Shown: positions 19,269 through 29,434 of the stretch, in pieces
Layout: each line of letters starts with the position of its first letter
How positions within the stretch are numbered: position 1 is the stretch's first letter
Assembly: GCA_041396965.1 (NCBI GenBank)
Contig: JAWKXN010000001.1
Location: 1,984,001 to 2,048,000 of the forward strand
Reading direction: 5' to 3'
Length of the DNA stretch: 64,000 nucleotides
From: Rickettsiales bacterium
GTDB taxonomy: Bacteria > Pseudomonadota > Alphaproteobacteria > Rickettsiales > SXRF01
Program-made: the position numbers and the translations under genes
Notes under the pieces: generated by a model
What the model was told of the DNA's origin: nothing
Database searches by the model: none
Seen by the model: the letters and a program-made list of their open reading frames with translations, nothing else

Positions 19269-20558
19269 TTATAATGACATAATACCATCAACTTCTTTTC
19301 TTATTATATCAGATTTATTAACTGATTTTCCGTAATAAGGATCATATTTCAAAAATATATTATGCCAATCATCCCTATCATAAAAATCTCTTATATTATC
19401 AATGGAGATATCCTGAAAATCCTTTATTTCAGGCACCAAGCCAGAAGCCACAAAGCCACAATAATCCCATGACGAACCTTCAAATCCATGATAATAGACG
19501 CAAGGAAGTCCCGACTTAAGTATCTCCAGCACAGCGCTAGTATTGCCAACCACAGCTATATCACAACGCTCTATATCATCCATAAGCTTATTTTCTGTGG
19601 ATAAAACAACATTATCTTTTATAATCAACGAAAAATCAGGGCGTGCCAATGGTTCAGGATGTGGACGGATTACTATATTTTCCGGCTGCCAGATTCTTTT
19701 CAAGGAGTCCACACCATAGATAAGCTTATCCATATTTACCGGAGCGGTAAGGAAAATTCCTATCCGCATATTAACATTTCTCAGCCCACTGGTCCGTATA
19801 GGCATAGATTTGCCTTCTAGCCCCATAAAAACGACTCTACCTATATTCTGTCCGTCCTTTCCGGTATTCCTATAATTATCATAAGAAACGGAGCCATCAA
19901 AAAATATCAAATCAAAATTCTGAGCCGTAACCCTGAAATGATGATGAATGAACGAATGTGTCATATAAATAATTTTCCGACTATTCTTGCGAGCGGCGTA
20001 AATAAGAGCTAACCCATCAGGACTGTAGTCGCTAACCACAGCTACAGCCTTACAATCTATTTTCTTTATCTCCTCTACAAACCGCAGATAAAAACCTATC
20101 ATACTTACGCTGCGGCAAGCTGGCATGAACCCGTATTTACGGTTAATATAGGAGACAACAGAAAAATATTTTCTTACCCTACCCAAATTCCTACAGTATA
20201 AAATAAAATATTTTAACGAGCTTAATGAAACAATATTCCTCACACTAATATTGACGAATCCCACCTTACTCCTACCAACAGAATCAGCGAAAAAATTAGC
20301 GTGTTTCTTCTCATTACAAACATTCGCGGTAATTATTATTGGATACTCTTTAATATCACGCAAGCTTAAAGACAGAAATGATTTTGCACCATAACAAGCG
20401 ACCATTAATGTTGAGAATATATTCGGATGAAGAAATCTATGAATATTGAAAACTAACCTAACGAAAAAAGAGCGTGACTTTATATCCTCAAAGATCTTTT
20501 CATAGCCAATCGATACTTTTAGAATTATTCTTAAAGGAGTTAATAAATTAATACTCAT
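19269..20558 (-). CDS. GT-B-type polysaccharide transferase-like protein
   Basis: This protein of about 429 residues resembles capsule polysaccharide and CDP-glycerol/polysialyl transferases. The best clues are YMTHSFIHHHF in the N-terminal half, the IVIRPHPEP motif near residue 310 and DIAVVGNTSAVLEILKSGLP in the C-terminal Rossmann lobe. I start it at ATG 20558 (MSINLL), preceded by AGGT; the longer frame would need a TTG. It is divergent from the flippase gene and sits at the edge of the nonulosonic acid cluster, so it may transfer that sugar. Donor and acceptor are inference. Confidence 0.6.
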   Translation of the reverse strand: MSINLLTPLRIILKVSIGYEKIFEDIKSRSFFVRLVFNIHRFLHPNIFSTLMVACYGAKSFLSLSLRDIKEYPIIITANVCNEKKHANFFADSVGRSKVGFVNISVRNIVSLSSLKYFILYCRNLGRVRKYFSVVSYINRKYGFMPACRSVSMIGFYLRFVEEIKKIDCKAVAVVSDYSPDGLALIYAARKNSRKIIYMTHSFIHHHFRVTAQNFDLIFFDGSVSYDNYRNTGKDGQNIGRVVFMGLEGKSMPIRTSGLRNVNMRIGIFLTAPVNMDKLIYGVDSLKRIWQPENIVIRPHPEPLARPDFSLIIKDNVVLSTENKLMDDIERCDIAVVGNTSAVLEILKSGLPCVYYHGFEGSSWDYCGFVASGLVPEIKDFQDISIDNIRDFYDRDDWHNIFLKYDPYYGKSVNKSDIIRKEVDGIMSL

Positions 20559-20698
20559 TTGTGACCTAGCATTAAGATAGATATTTATAAACAATAACAA
20601 TATTTTAATATAAAGAACATAAACTTATCACAAAAAATATAATAAAAACCTTTAATAATTCATAAAATATAGAAAACTTCGCCAATTCCTAAAATCAC

Positions 20699-21991
20699 AT
20701 GGACAAAATAAAAAAACTATTAAAATACACTATTATCTACGGAATATTAAATGGGATTGAGGCCTTAGTGCCATTTTTATTTCTTATTATATTATCAAGA
20801 TTCTTAACTACCGAAGAGTATGGTGTTTGGTCATTATTCGCCGGATTATACGCTGTAGTCATACCGTTAATAGGTGGCAAACTTGATGATGCGGTAAGAA
20901 TGCACTTCAACGAGCTGACCAACAATAACCTCAACAGGTTCATCAGTACGGCATTATACCTCATAACATTTCTTAGTCTTTTATTGTTATTTATCGTAAC
21001 AAATTTCTCCTCATTTTTCTCATCTATAACCAAATTTCCCGAGCGTTGGTTATGGACTATAATCATGGTAGCTTTTTTATACGCGGTGTCCAACATACTG
21101 CGCTCAATCTATCAATTCAAAGAACGTAGTGGGCAACTAGCTACCATGGTCGTAATAAGAGTCGCTATAACACTAGCGGTAACCAGCGCTTTTGTAATCG
21201 CTGGTGCGCGTTATACCGCGGCTATATTTGGAACCGCTACCGGTCTTGCTGGCTCAATATTGATTTCCACTATATTATTTAGAATATATCTTGATATAAA
21301 TGTTTTCAGCAAACTTGATCGCAAATTCCTATTTTTATTACTTAGATTCTTTATTATTTACCTTCCAACAGCTATGGGCGCTGTTTTAATCCCGCTCACT
21401 GACCGGTTATTTATTGCCCATATTGAGGGATTAAGCGAAACCAGTTTTTACTCAATAGCAAATCACTTCGGAGCGATAATAGGCTTACTAGTAAGTGGAT
21501 CTTTTCTATTCGCGTGGCTGCCATGGATATTTAATCTTTTACGCAAAAATGATAAAGAAAGTATCAAAACAGCTCACATAGCAACTTTATTATTTTACAT
21601 AGGGTTACCACTGATAGGACTCATAATATGGCAAGTTTCCATCTTCATAGCCCCATACCTGATGAGCGAGAATTTCCTAAAAGCCTCCGATTATATTTTC
21701 TGGTTGATTATAGCGGCAGTGATACAAGGATATTTCACATATAATCAAGGTTTTCTACATTTCGCTAAAAAAACAAATATCATGTCTTTATGCTCCGCTG
21801 TAGCTATTATCAGCAACATAATATTTGATTATATATTCATAATAAAATATGGAACTGTGGGAATAGCTTACGCGACAATAGTAGCTTACGGTTGCGCGGC
21901 AATCGTAAGCGGAATAATGGCAGCATATTTTATCCGCTCACACATTGCTACAACTTGTGTAAATCAAGAACATAAAAGTTACCATGACTAA
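20699..21991 (+). CDS. Wzx-type polysaccharide flippase
   Basis: This 430-residue integral membrane protein has about 12 to 14 hydrophobic segments. The N-terminus (GILNGIEALVPFLFLIILSRFLTTEEYGVWSL region) is typical of the PST/Wzx branch of the MOP superfamily. It should move lipid-linked glycan units across the inner membrane. Its 3' end overlaps the convergent membrane-protein gene by 44 bases. The nearby sugar genes support a role in surface polysaccharide or glycoprotein export. Confidence 0.85.
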   Translation: MDKIKKLLKYTIIYGILNGIEALVPFLFLIILSRFLTTEEYGVWSLFAGLYAVVIPLIGGKLDDAVRMHFNELTNNNLNRFISTALYLITFLSLLLLFIVTNFSSFFSSITKFPERWLWTIIMVAFLYAVSNILRSIYQFKERSGQLATMVVIRVAITLAVTSAFVIAGARYTAAIFGTATGLAGSILISTILFRIYLDINVFSKLDRKFLFLLLRFFIIYLPTAMGAVLIPLTDRLFIAHIEGLSETSFYSIANHFGAIIGLLVSGSFLFAWLPWIFNLLRKNDKESIKTAHIATLLFYIGLPLIGLIIWQVSIFIAPYLMSENFLKASDYIFWLIIAAVIQGYFTYNQGFLHFAKKTNIMSLCSAVAIISNIIFDYIFIIKYGTVGIAYATIVAYGCAAIVSGIMAAYFIRSHIATTCVNQEHKSYHD

Positions 21992-23621
21992 ACACAGCTT
22001 TATCATATAATTTCGGCAAGATAAATTTACCTTTACCTTCCATCCATAATTCCTCTATTTTCTTAGAAAATGGATTAAAATAGTATGGTGGTTTATCATT
22101 TCTGAAATAGTCCAATTCAACCACAAGATAATCTACCCCAAACTTATCACGTAAATTATAAATTGCTTCCATATCAGTCGCTAAATAGGCATCCGTCAAA
22201 GCATACATACGGGAGCGCATTTCCATAATGAAGTCATGATAAAATGGTTCATGAAATTTAAGAGTAATAAAAGCCTTACGCTTAGCTAAATATGGTACAA
22301 ACTCAATAAATCCTCTACGATTAGGCCACCCTGCTATCATAGAATCCTTATCGGTAGTTTTTATATGCTCATAACCAGCCTTATACTCATCACTAAATGA
22401 GTGATAACCATTAGATTCTAAATCCGTACTATTAATCTGCAAAGAAAATACTATCGTAAGAATAACCACGATAAATCTAGAATCAATATTAGGCAGCACA
22501 CTGCGTGCCAATCTATTATCTTTTATAACAGCATTAAGCGATACAGGTAATACAAGACAATATATCAAAGGTAGAATATAAATTAGTAAACGATAATAAT
22601 AACTATAGAAAGAAAAGTAGCATATCACTAACAGCATGAGAATTGACCATAGAAACGCCTGCAAACGATCTTTAGAAACTGCATTACTCAAATCTTTACA
22701 GAACAATCTAAATCCATAAAAGCACACAAACATTGTAATAAAAAATAACGTTAGATTAATAAATACATCTATAGAATCATAAACATACATTTTGAAAAGA
22801 AATTTTCCTAAAACATAAAATACCGGCATAAAAGAATCATAAAAATGACGACCACCTTTTGCCGATTCAGCTACCTCTGGATAAATATCCGTCTGAGTAA
22901 ATGGTTTTATATATTCACCATATCCATCAACCTTACCTAAGGAAGATAAAACAACCCATATGGGAATAGCTGCAACAATTAACAGCAATATAAAACGTTT
23001 GGATAAAGACCAATTCTTTCCTTCACCTCTACTCTTTTGATTTGTTATCAGCAAATAAAACGCCATAGTTGGACCAGCTACAACTGCCGTAATAGGATAA
23101 AATAGAGCCGACAATACGACTATAACCCCCATCATATAAACTCTGCCATAGACCAACGCGGCTAAAAAACAAGCGGTAAAAGGATACGCGAACATATGTG
23201 GTATCGCTGATGTAATCTGATAAGAAAAAATAGGGTGTATAAGCACTAATACACTCGTTGTCCAAGCCGCGTACCATCCACCCAATTTCCAAGCTGCTAT
23301 CCCCATAGCAAGAATAGTTACTGCCAGTAAAACTATCGGAATGACTTTATGAATTATGTAAATGTCAAAATACCCAACCAACACCCTATTAAGCCAGTTA
23401 TACCCAATCATACCACTGAACCTACTTTTATACTCAAGGAAATAGTCATTCCTAAACAATTCAGGATCCAAAAACCTGTGCTGTATAAACAACTCACATT
23501 GCTCAAAATGAATCAAGTACGGATCAAATAAACTGGATATATGCGTCCCAATAATTGGGTAATAAATTATAAATATGGAGATTATAAGTAATAAAATCTT
23601 TTGTGTATGGGTAAGGTTCAT
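21948..23621 (-). CDS. Large polytopic membrane protein, GT-C-like
   Basis: This protein of about 557 residues has roughly ten membrane segments in its first 430 residues and a soluble C-terminal domain. The layout resembles GT-C lipid-linked sugar transferases and O-antigen-type enzymes. An early acidic residue in the first loop (SLFDPYLIHFEQ) could be catalytic. I choose ATG 23621 because AAGGA lies seven bases before it; the longer frame starts with TTG. No firm family can be named. Position between flippase and sugar genes suggests glycan assembly. Confidence 0.55.
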   Translation of the reverse strand: MNLTHTQKILLLIISIFIIYYPIIGTHISSLFDPYLIHFEQCELFIQHRFLDPELFRNDYFLEYKSRFSGMIGYNWLNRVLVGYFDIYIIHKVIPIVLLAVTILAMGIAAWKLGGWYAAWTTSVLVLIHPIFSYQITSAIPHMFAYPFTACFLAALVYGRVYMMGVIVVLSALFYPITAVVAGPTMAFYLLITNQKSRGEGKNWSLSKRFILLLIVAAIPIWVVLSSLGKVDGYGEYIKPFTQTDIYPEVAESAKGGRHFYDSFMPVFYVLGKFLFKMYVYDSIDVFINLTLFFITMFVCFYGFRLFCKDLSNAVSKDRLQAFLWSILMLLVICYFSFYSYYYRLLIYILPLIYCLVLPVSLNAVIKDNRLARSVLPNIDSRFIVVILTIVFSLQINSTDLESNGYHSFSDEYKAGYEHIKTTDKDSMIAGWPNRRGFIEFVPYLAKRKAFITLKFHEPFYHDFIMEMRSRMYALTDAYLATDMEAIYNLRDKFGVDYLVVELDYFRNDKPPYYFNPFSKKIEELWMEGKGKFILPKLYDKAVFSHGNFYVLDLHKL

Positions 23622-23789
23622 GAAAAAATCCTTAACAGCTAACAATAATAATTGTGTAAGTCTATACAAATTTTGTTGAAATTAAACTATGTAATGAAAT
23701 ACAAATAATGACTTAGACTGTAAACAACCTAATTAAGAGAGTACACTAGAGTCTAAAAGATATACTTAATATACAACTATTAACTATGC

Positions 23790-25295
23790 ATGACAAAATA
23801 TAAATATCACCTTATACTGCAAGCACGCTTGTCATCCTCTAGACTTCCAGGAAAATCTCTATTGTCTATACATGGAATTTCAGCGATCAATTTAATTATA
23901 AAACGATTGGAATCAACTAAATATAACATTATTTTAGCCCTACCACACGGACAGGAAGGAGAAATAATATCCAAACAATTAGACAACAATAATATCAGCA
24001 CATCTTTTGGTAGCTATAACAATGTACTAGCAAGATTCATTGAATCCACCAAATCGCTTGACAATGAAGACATTATTATTCGCTGTACAGCAGATAATCT
24101 TATCATAGACAATCATTTTATAGAAGAAATGTTGCCAACATACAACGATGGTTATCTATATGCGGAAATAAATAACCATATATATGGACTAAGTGCTGAG
24201 ATGTTTAAGGTAAAACACCTAAGAGAAGCTCACACCAATACAGATAGTGATTTTGATAAAGAACATGTGACACCATACATATACAAAAAATATGGAAAAT
24301 CGCCATTTCAACATGAATTCACCAAAAAACATAAATTACGACTTACACTAGACAATTATGCCGACTTTACAAACATAACAAACCTTTTTTCGCAATTTGA
24401 TTCGTATAACACGAACTGGCATACTATGCTTGAAAAAGCCTATGAAATATTTGAACCAAATAAACCGATAATAATAGGTACAGCTCAATTCGGTATGGAT
24501 TACGGAATAAATAATTGCAGCGGGCAAATCAGCAATGACGATGCCAAAAATATTTTTGAATTAGCAATAAATAGTGGGATAGGCTGTATAGACACAGCTC
24601 CATCATATGGAAACGCAGAAAAGATAATAAGTGATAATGCTGGATTACTAGCAAATACTAAGATTTGCACAAAAATATCACCAGACACAAAAGCGGAAGA
24701 GATAGAACTACAAATAGCAATAATCTTAAAAAATATGAAAAGAGATTCTATAGATTATATGCTACTACATAATGCTGACCAATATGGTGGTATTATATGG
24801 AAGAAATTACAAGAACTAAAGCATAATGGCTTAATAAGCAAGATTGGTCTTTCTATATACTCACCTAAACAAGTCTATAAAATAAAAAATGATGTTAATG
24901 TAATACAATTTCCAATAAATATTCTTGATAATAGGTGGGACCATTTTTTAGAAAAAAATAAAGACATAGAGTTACACGCACGAAGTATATTTCTACAAGG
25001 CCTTATACTAAATGATAATTTGCTTGAGCAAAAAGGATTAACGCACTTATCTTTTATTCTAGATAGTCTAGTTAAAAAACACCGATACAAGAATCGCATA
25101 GAACTATGTATTTCCTATATAAAATCTATTCATCAGATAGATAAAATAATTATTGGAATAGACAATATTAATCATTTAAGAAACAATTTATTATATTTTA
25201 ATAATAATATCCTCACTGAAGAGGATATACGAATAATAAAAAAGAAATTTATATGTGTCCCAGAAAACATTCTTGATATAAGAAAGTGGTCATGA
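23790..25295 (+). CDS. Fusion: SpsF-like cytidylyltransferase + aldo-keto reductase
   Basis: This 501-residue protein has two enzyme domains. Residues 1 to about 220 match the SpsF/CMP-sugar synthetase-like nucleotidyltransferases, with LQARLSSSRLPGKSLLSI and IIRCTADNLIID. Residues from about 228 match aldo-keto reductases, with IIIGTAQFGMDYGINN, CIDTAPSYGNAE and MLLHN. The first half may activate the nonulosonic acid with CMP, since no separate PseF is visible; the second may reduce a sugar intermediate. The gene is very AT-rich. It overlaps the following SDR gene by an ATGA junction. Confidence 0.75.
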   Translation: MTKYKYHLILQARLSSSRLPGKSLLSIHGISAINLIIKRLESTKYNIILALPHGQEGEIISKQLDNNNISTSFGSYNNVLARFIESTKSLDNEDIIIRCTADNLIIDNHFIEEMLPTYNDGYLYAEINNHIYGLSAEMFKVKHLREAHTNTDSDFDKEHVTPYIYKKYGKSPFQHEFTKKHKLRLTLDNYADFTNITNLFSQFDSYNTNWHTMLEKAYEIFEPNKPIIIGTAQFGMDYGINNCSGQISNDDAKNIFELAINSGIGCIDTAPSYGNAEKIISDNAGLLANTKICTKISPDTKAEEIELQIAIILKNMKRDSIDYMLLHNADQYGGIIWKKLQELKHNGLISKIGLSIYSPKQVYKIKNDVNVIQFPINILDNRWDHFLEKNKDIELHARSIFLQGLILNDNLLEQKGLTHLSFILDSLVKKHRYKNRIELCISYIKSIHQIDKIIIGIDNINHLRNNLLYFNNNILTEEDIRIIKKKFICVPENILDIRKWS

Positions 25296-26035
25296 GTAGT
25301 TTTAGCATAAAAGATAAGATAGTTCTTCTATCAGGAGCAAGCGGTCATATAGGATCCGCCACTAGGGATTATCTGAGGGATAACAATGCGATAGTCATAG
25401 CTGTCAGCAGGAATATAGAACACGGTGATGACAACTATAATCTAGACATAACCAACGATAGCGAGCGTAGAGATTTTATAAACTTGATAAGCAAAAAATA
25501 TGGTCAAATATCATCTCTTATAAACAACGCTTATTCTGGCAACTCTGGAAAAATAGAGTATATTACAAGAAAAGACTTTGAGGATAGCCTGAACATAGGT
25601 TTAATATCGCCAATATTATTTATAAAAGAGTTATTACCACACTTTTCTAAAAATGGAGCTTCTATAGTAAATATAGCATCAATGTACGGTATGGTTAGCC
25701 CAGATGGAAGCGTGTATGACGAAGATGGCAAAAATAATAATCCTATTTACTATGGAGCAGGAAAAGCTGGGTTAATTCAAGCTACTAAATATCTAGCATG
25801 CCATCTGGCTAGTAGCAATATTAGAGTAAATGCCATATCACCAGGTGCTTTCCCACGAACAATAGATGATAACTCGCAAAATATCTTCTTAAATAAACTG
25901 ACAGAAAAAACTCCAATGAAAAAACTTGGGATTCCTGAAAACCTATTCGGAATAATACATCTACTAATATCTAGTCACTCATCTTATATTACGGGCACTA
26001 ACATACCGGTAGATGGAGGATGGACGGCATGGTGA
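25292..26035 (+). CDS. SDR oxidoreductase, PtmA-like
   Basis: This short-chain dehydrogenase of 247 residues has the NAD(P) motif LSGASGHIGSA, the NNAY segment, the catalytic Ser in NIASMYG and YxxxK (YYGAGKAG). The C-terminus ITGTNIPVDGGWTAW is typical of the family. It resembles PtmA, a flagellin-modification SDR of nonulosonic acid clusters. The start at ATG 25292 overlaps the preceding TGA (ATGA); a GTG two codons earlier is possible. It likely acts together with the fused aldo-keto reductase. Confidence 0.8.
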   Translation: MSSFSIKDKIVLLSGASGHIGSATRDYLRDNNAIVIAVSRNIEHGDDNYNLDITNDSERRDFINLISKKYGQISSLINNAYSGNSGKIEYITRKDFEDSLNIGLISPILFIKELLPHFSKNGASIVNIASMYGMVSPDGSVYDEDGKNNNPIYYGAGKAGLIQATKYLACHLASSNIRVNAISPGAFPRTIDDNSQNIFLNKLTEKTPMKKLGIPENLFGIIHLLISSHSSYITGTNIPVDGGWTAW

Positions 26036-26041
26036 GTGAAT

Positions 26042-26084
26042 CTCCGCCAGCTTACGCAAGCGGTCTTAGGACGCGGATAAATTA
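26042..26084. repeat. Dispersed 43-bp repeat, copy 1
   Basis: This segment begins CTCCGCCAGCTTACGCAAGC and is about 38/43 identical to 35523-35565. It fills the gap between the SDR gene and pseC, and its last bases supply the pseC stop codon. The second copy lies 9.5 kb away, downstream of the RDD gene. It carries CCGC...GCGG and may be a small mobile palindromic element. Confidence 0.6.
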
Positions 26085-27251
26085 TTGTAGAATATAATCT
26101 AACTTACCCGCCACATATTCCTGTTCCTCTTCATTCATGGATGGGAATATAGGGATAGTAAGAGCGGTTGCGTAAAATTTCTCGGCACTTGGAAAATCTC
26201 CTGTCTTAAAGCCAAGATTTCTATAATATGGCTGCAAATGAATAGGTATATAATGAACATTAGCTCCAATTCCAGCACTACGCAGACCATTAAAAACTTT
26301 AAGTCGTAGCTCAGGGCTGGTAAGCCTTATTACATATATATGCCAACCAGAAACAGTACTCTCAGGAGGTAGCTCAATAGGTAAATCTTTAAGAATCTCA
26401 TTATATTTCTGAGCTATAGACCTACGTTTTACTATAAAATCATCCAAACGCTTTAGCTGACTTATACCAAGCGCCGCCTGAATATCAGTCATCCGGTAAT
26501 GATAACCTAGAAAACCTTGTTCATAATACCATACGCCGTCTAAATCCGTGATATTCACTAAATCATCCGGATTACGGCTTATGCCATGAGTTCTAAAAAC
26601 TGACGAAAATTTTATTATATCCGAATTATTACTAACGATAACACCACCCTCACCAGTAGTAATCGGCTTTACCGGATGAAAACTAAATATAGCGGCATCA
26701 CTATAAACACCAGAACCTATTTTTCTACCACAATCATAAGAAGCTCCAAACGCGTGTGCTCCATCCTCAAGAATTCGTACACCATAATTCCCGCATAAAT
26801 CAGAAATTGACCTCATATCACATGGACGACCAGCAAAATGTACTGGTATCAATAAATCAGGAAGACTATTATCCTCCCGCGCCTTCGCTAATTTTTCTTC
26901 CAGAGCGCTAACACTCATATTTCCAGTCGTAATATCTATATCCACAAAATCAACCTGTGCGCCAAGATACAATGCAGCGTTGGCAGAAGCCACAAAACTA
27001 TTGGGCGATGTCCACACTCTGCTACCTTCCTTGATACCAAGCGCCGCGCATGCTGTATGTAAAGCAGCCGTGCCACTAGCAAGAGCCACCGAACCAGAAG
27101 CACCACAATATCTGGAAATACTATCTTCAAACTTGCCGATATTATCACCCTGCGTAATCATCGGACTACGCAACACATCAACTACCGCCTGAATATCATC
27201 CTCACTGATATCCTGCCTGCCATATGGCAGAAAATCCCTACTTTTACTCAT
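26082..27251 (-). CDS. pseC: PseC-type sugar aminotransferase
   Basis: This 389-residue PLP enzyme belongs to the DegT/DnrJ/EryC1 family. It should add the C4 amine to the 4-keto sugar made by PseB, giving UDP-4-amino-4,6-dideoxy-N-acetyl-altrosamine. The PLP lysine is in FSFHPVKPITTGEGG, and EDGAHAFGASYD is also conserved. The N-terminus FLPYGRQDISEDD is characteristic of PseC. It follows pseB after three bases. Confidence 0.9.
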   Translation of the reverse strand: MSKSRDFLPYGRQDISEDDIQAVVDVLRSPMITQGDNIGKFEDSISRYCGASGSVALASGTAALHTACAALGIKEGSRVWTSPNSFVASANAALYLGAQVDFVDIDITTGNMSVSALEEKLAKAREDNSLPDLLIPVHFAGRPCDMRSISDLCGNYGVRILEDGAHAFGASYDCGRKIGSGVYSDAAIFSFHPVKPITTGEGGVIVSNNSDIIKFSSVFRTHGISRNPDDLVNITDLDGVWYYEQGFLGYHYRMTDIQAALGISQLKRLDDFIVKRRSIAQKYNEILKDLPIELPPESTVSGWHIYVIRLTSPELRLKVFNGLRSAGIGANVHYIPIHLQPYYRNLGFKTGDFPSAEKFYATALTIPIFPSMNEEEQEYVAGKLDYILQ

Positions 27252-27254
27252 AAA

Positions 27255-28262
27255 CTATCCATCAAAAGGCATAGCGTCATTAATCATAGTGGCAAGCTCT
27301 CTATCGTTTAGATAATGTTCATTGATTAAAGAATTATACTCAAAACCTTCTCTGACATACTTACCTTCCTCACCAAGAGAGTTATAGCTGTAATCAATCT
27401 TCTTCATTAATTCTGAGGAAGGCTTAATTAGGAAATAAGATTCAAATTCCAAAGTCTGATAGCTTAAATCCGCTGGGCACATTACCTCATGCAGCTTTTC
27501 TCCTGCTCTCATACCGACTATATCATGTTCCAAATTCGGTGCTACCGCTTTTGCTATTGTCTCAATAGTAGCGGAAGGAATTTTTGGAACAAAAATCTCT
27601 CCTCCTTTCATTTTCTCTAAACATGAGAGTACAAAATCAACTCCATGCTGCAATGTTATAAGAAAACGGGTCATTCTGCCATCAGTAATTGGAATACTTC
27701 CTCCTCCCTTTGCCACTATATTTTGGAAAAATGGTATAACCGAACCACGAGAACCTATTACGTTGCCATAACGAACAACAGAAAATCTTGTTTTACGAAT
27801 ACCGTGTATATTATTGCTGGCAACCGCGAGTTTATCGGCAGCAAGCTTGGTCGCGCCATACAAATTAATCGGAGAAGCGGCTTTATCGGTAGAAAGACAT
27901 ATAACCTTCTCAACATTATTGTTCAAAGCCGCCCTAAGTACATTTTCTGTACCCAATATGTTGGTCTTTACCGCCTCCATCGGATTATATTCCAAAGCCG
28001 GAACCTGTTTAAGAGCAGCGGCGTGTATTACTACATCAACCCTCTCCAACGCCATGTTTATCCTGTCATAATCACGAATATCACCAAGAAAATAACGCAT
28101 GCAAGAACTATTATAATTGTCCCGCATCTCAAATTGCTTAAGCTCATCACGGGAGAACACTATCAGTCTCTCCGGCTCATAACGCTCCAAAACAGTTTTT
28201 ATAAAACGTTTTCCAAAGGATCCTGTACCACCGGTAACTAAAATTGACTTATTATCCAACAT
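27255..28262 (-). CDS. pseB: UDP-GlcNAc 4,6-dehydratase (inverting) PseB
   Basis: This 335-residue extended SDR has TGGTGSFGKRF at residues 10-20 and the YGATKLAADKL motif with its catalytic Tyr and Lys. AALKQVPALEYNPMEAVKTN is a strong PseB/FlaA1 signature. It removes water from UDP-GlcNAc with C5 inversion, the first committed step to pseudaminic acid. It is divergent from pseG across a 98-base spacer that must hold both promoters. Confidence 0.93.
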   Translation of the reverse strand: MLDNKSILVTGGTGSFGKRFIKTVLERYEPERLIVFSRDELKQFEMRDNYNSSCMRYFLGDIRDYDRINMALERVDVVIHAAALKQVPALEYNPMEAVKTNILGTENVLRAALNNNVEKVICLSTDKAASPINLYGATKLAADKLAVASNNIHGIRKTRFSVVRYGNVIGSRGSVIPFFQNIVAKGGGSIPITDGRMTRFLITLQHGVDFVLSCLEKMKGGEIFVPKIPSATIETIAKAVAPNLEHDIVGMRAGEKLHEVMCPADLSYQTLEFESYFLIKPSSELMKKIDYSYNSLGEEGKYVREGFEYNSLINEHYLNDRELATMINDAMPFDG

Positions 28263-28360
28263 ATTATCCCACTTAATGATTTATTATGATAAAATACTGT
28301 ATTATAGTCATTTATCTTTTACAATGTTAAAGAAATAGTAAATAATACTAAATACATATA

Positions 28361-29434
28361 ATGAATATCATATTTCGTGCTGATTCCTCATATAAAATAA
28401 GCGCTGGGCATGTTATGCGCTGCCTTAACTTAGCCGATTATCTACTAATAAAAGATGTTAATGTATCATTCATCTGTCGTAAGCTTGCAGGAAATATAAC
28501 AGATAATATCAAAAAAAAAGGGTATAAAATATACGAGTTGCCAGCGGATAATTCTTATGAGCTTAAAAACATAAAGCCAAAAATCCAGCATGAGCACTGG
28601 TTAGAGACCACATGGGAAAATGACGCTTCTCAAACTATAGAAGCCGTGAAAGGATTACATACTGATTGGTTAATAGTTGATAGCTACGCTATTGATGAAA
28701 GATGGGAAAGCGCGGTAAAAACCGCTCTTGATTGCAAGATAATGGTGATTGATGACCTAACCGATAGGAAACATAACTCGGATATATTGCTGAACCAAAA
28801 TATCCTTACCTCTCCTGACGCATATAGCGAACTTATCCCTAAAGAATGCAAAGTATTTTTGGGATATGAGTATGCCATGCTAAAAAAAGAGTATTTTGAA
28901 AAAAAATACCGAACTCATAAAAATGCCTCCCCAGAAAATTTGTTTATATTTTTTGGCTCAGCTGATAATACTAACGAAACTGTAAAAACCTTAAACGCTC
29001 TTAAACTAGTAAACCATAAATTCAAAAAAATAATGGTGGTGTGTGGCTCCATAAATAAAAATCTGCCCGAAATAAAAAATATCTGCGAACAAAACAACTA
29101 TGAATTACATATAGATACCACGCGAATGGCAGAACTTATCTCAAAATCAGATATAGCTATCGGTGCCGGTGGCGTAAATACATGGGAAAGATGCTACTTA
29201 CACGTTCCGTCAATGGTTATTTCTATCGCCGATAACCAAACACAAGCCTCTATCAACGCGCATGAAAAAGGTTATATTTACTATATCGGAGAGTCGGAAA
29301 ATATAACCACTGAACAACTGGCGAAACATATTGATGGTTTTGTGAGAGATAAACTGCTAATTAATAATGTAAAAGAAAAATTGGTTTATTCGTTTACCAA
29401 CAATAAAATAAAAGAAATATACGATACATTATGA
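28361..29434 (+). CDS. pseG: UDP-sugar hydrolase PseG
   Basis: This GT-B-fold hydrolase of 357 residues removes UDP from the diacylated altrosamine intermediate. The N-terminus FRADSSYKISAGHVMRC contains the catalytic His17. GAGGVNTWERCYLHVPS is the conserved UDP-binding region. No GNAT acetyltransferase domain is fused to it, although such fusions occur in some organisms. The stop overlaps the next start (ATGA), so the five-gene run pseG to pseI is one operon. Confidence 0.92.
   Translation: MNIIFRADSSYKISAGHVMRCLNLADYLLIKDVNVSFICRKLAGNITDNIKKKGYKIYELPADNSYELKNIKPKIQHEHWLETTWENDASQTIEAVKGLHTDWLIVDSYAIDERWESAVKTALDCKIMVIDDLTDRKHNSDILLNQNILTSPDAYSELIPKECKVFLGYEYAMLKKEYFEKKYRTHKNASPENLFIFFGSADNTNETVKTLNALKLVNHKFKKIMVVCGSINKNLPEIKNICEQNNYELHIDTTRMAELISKSDIAIGAGGVNTWERCYLHVPSMVISIADNQTQASINAHEKGYIYYIGESENITTEQLAKHIDGFVRDKLLINNVKEKLVYSFTNNKIKEIYDTL

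Noticed and set aside
27645..28241. A 198-codon plus-strand frame opposite pseB
   Set aside because: It is a shadow of a conserved SDR gene and has no independent support.
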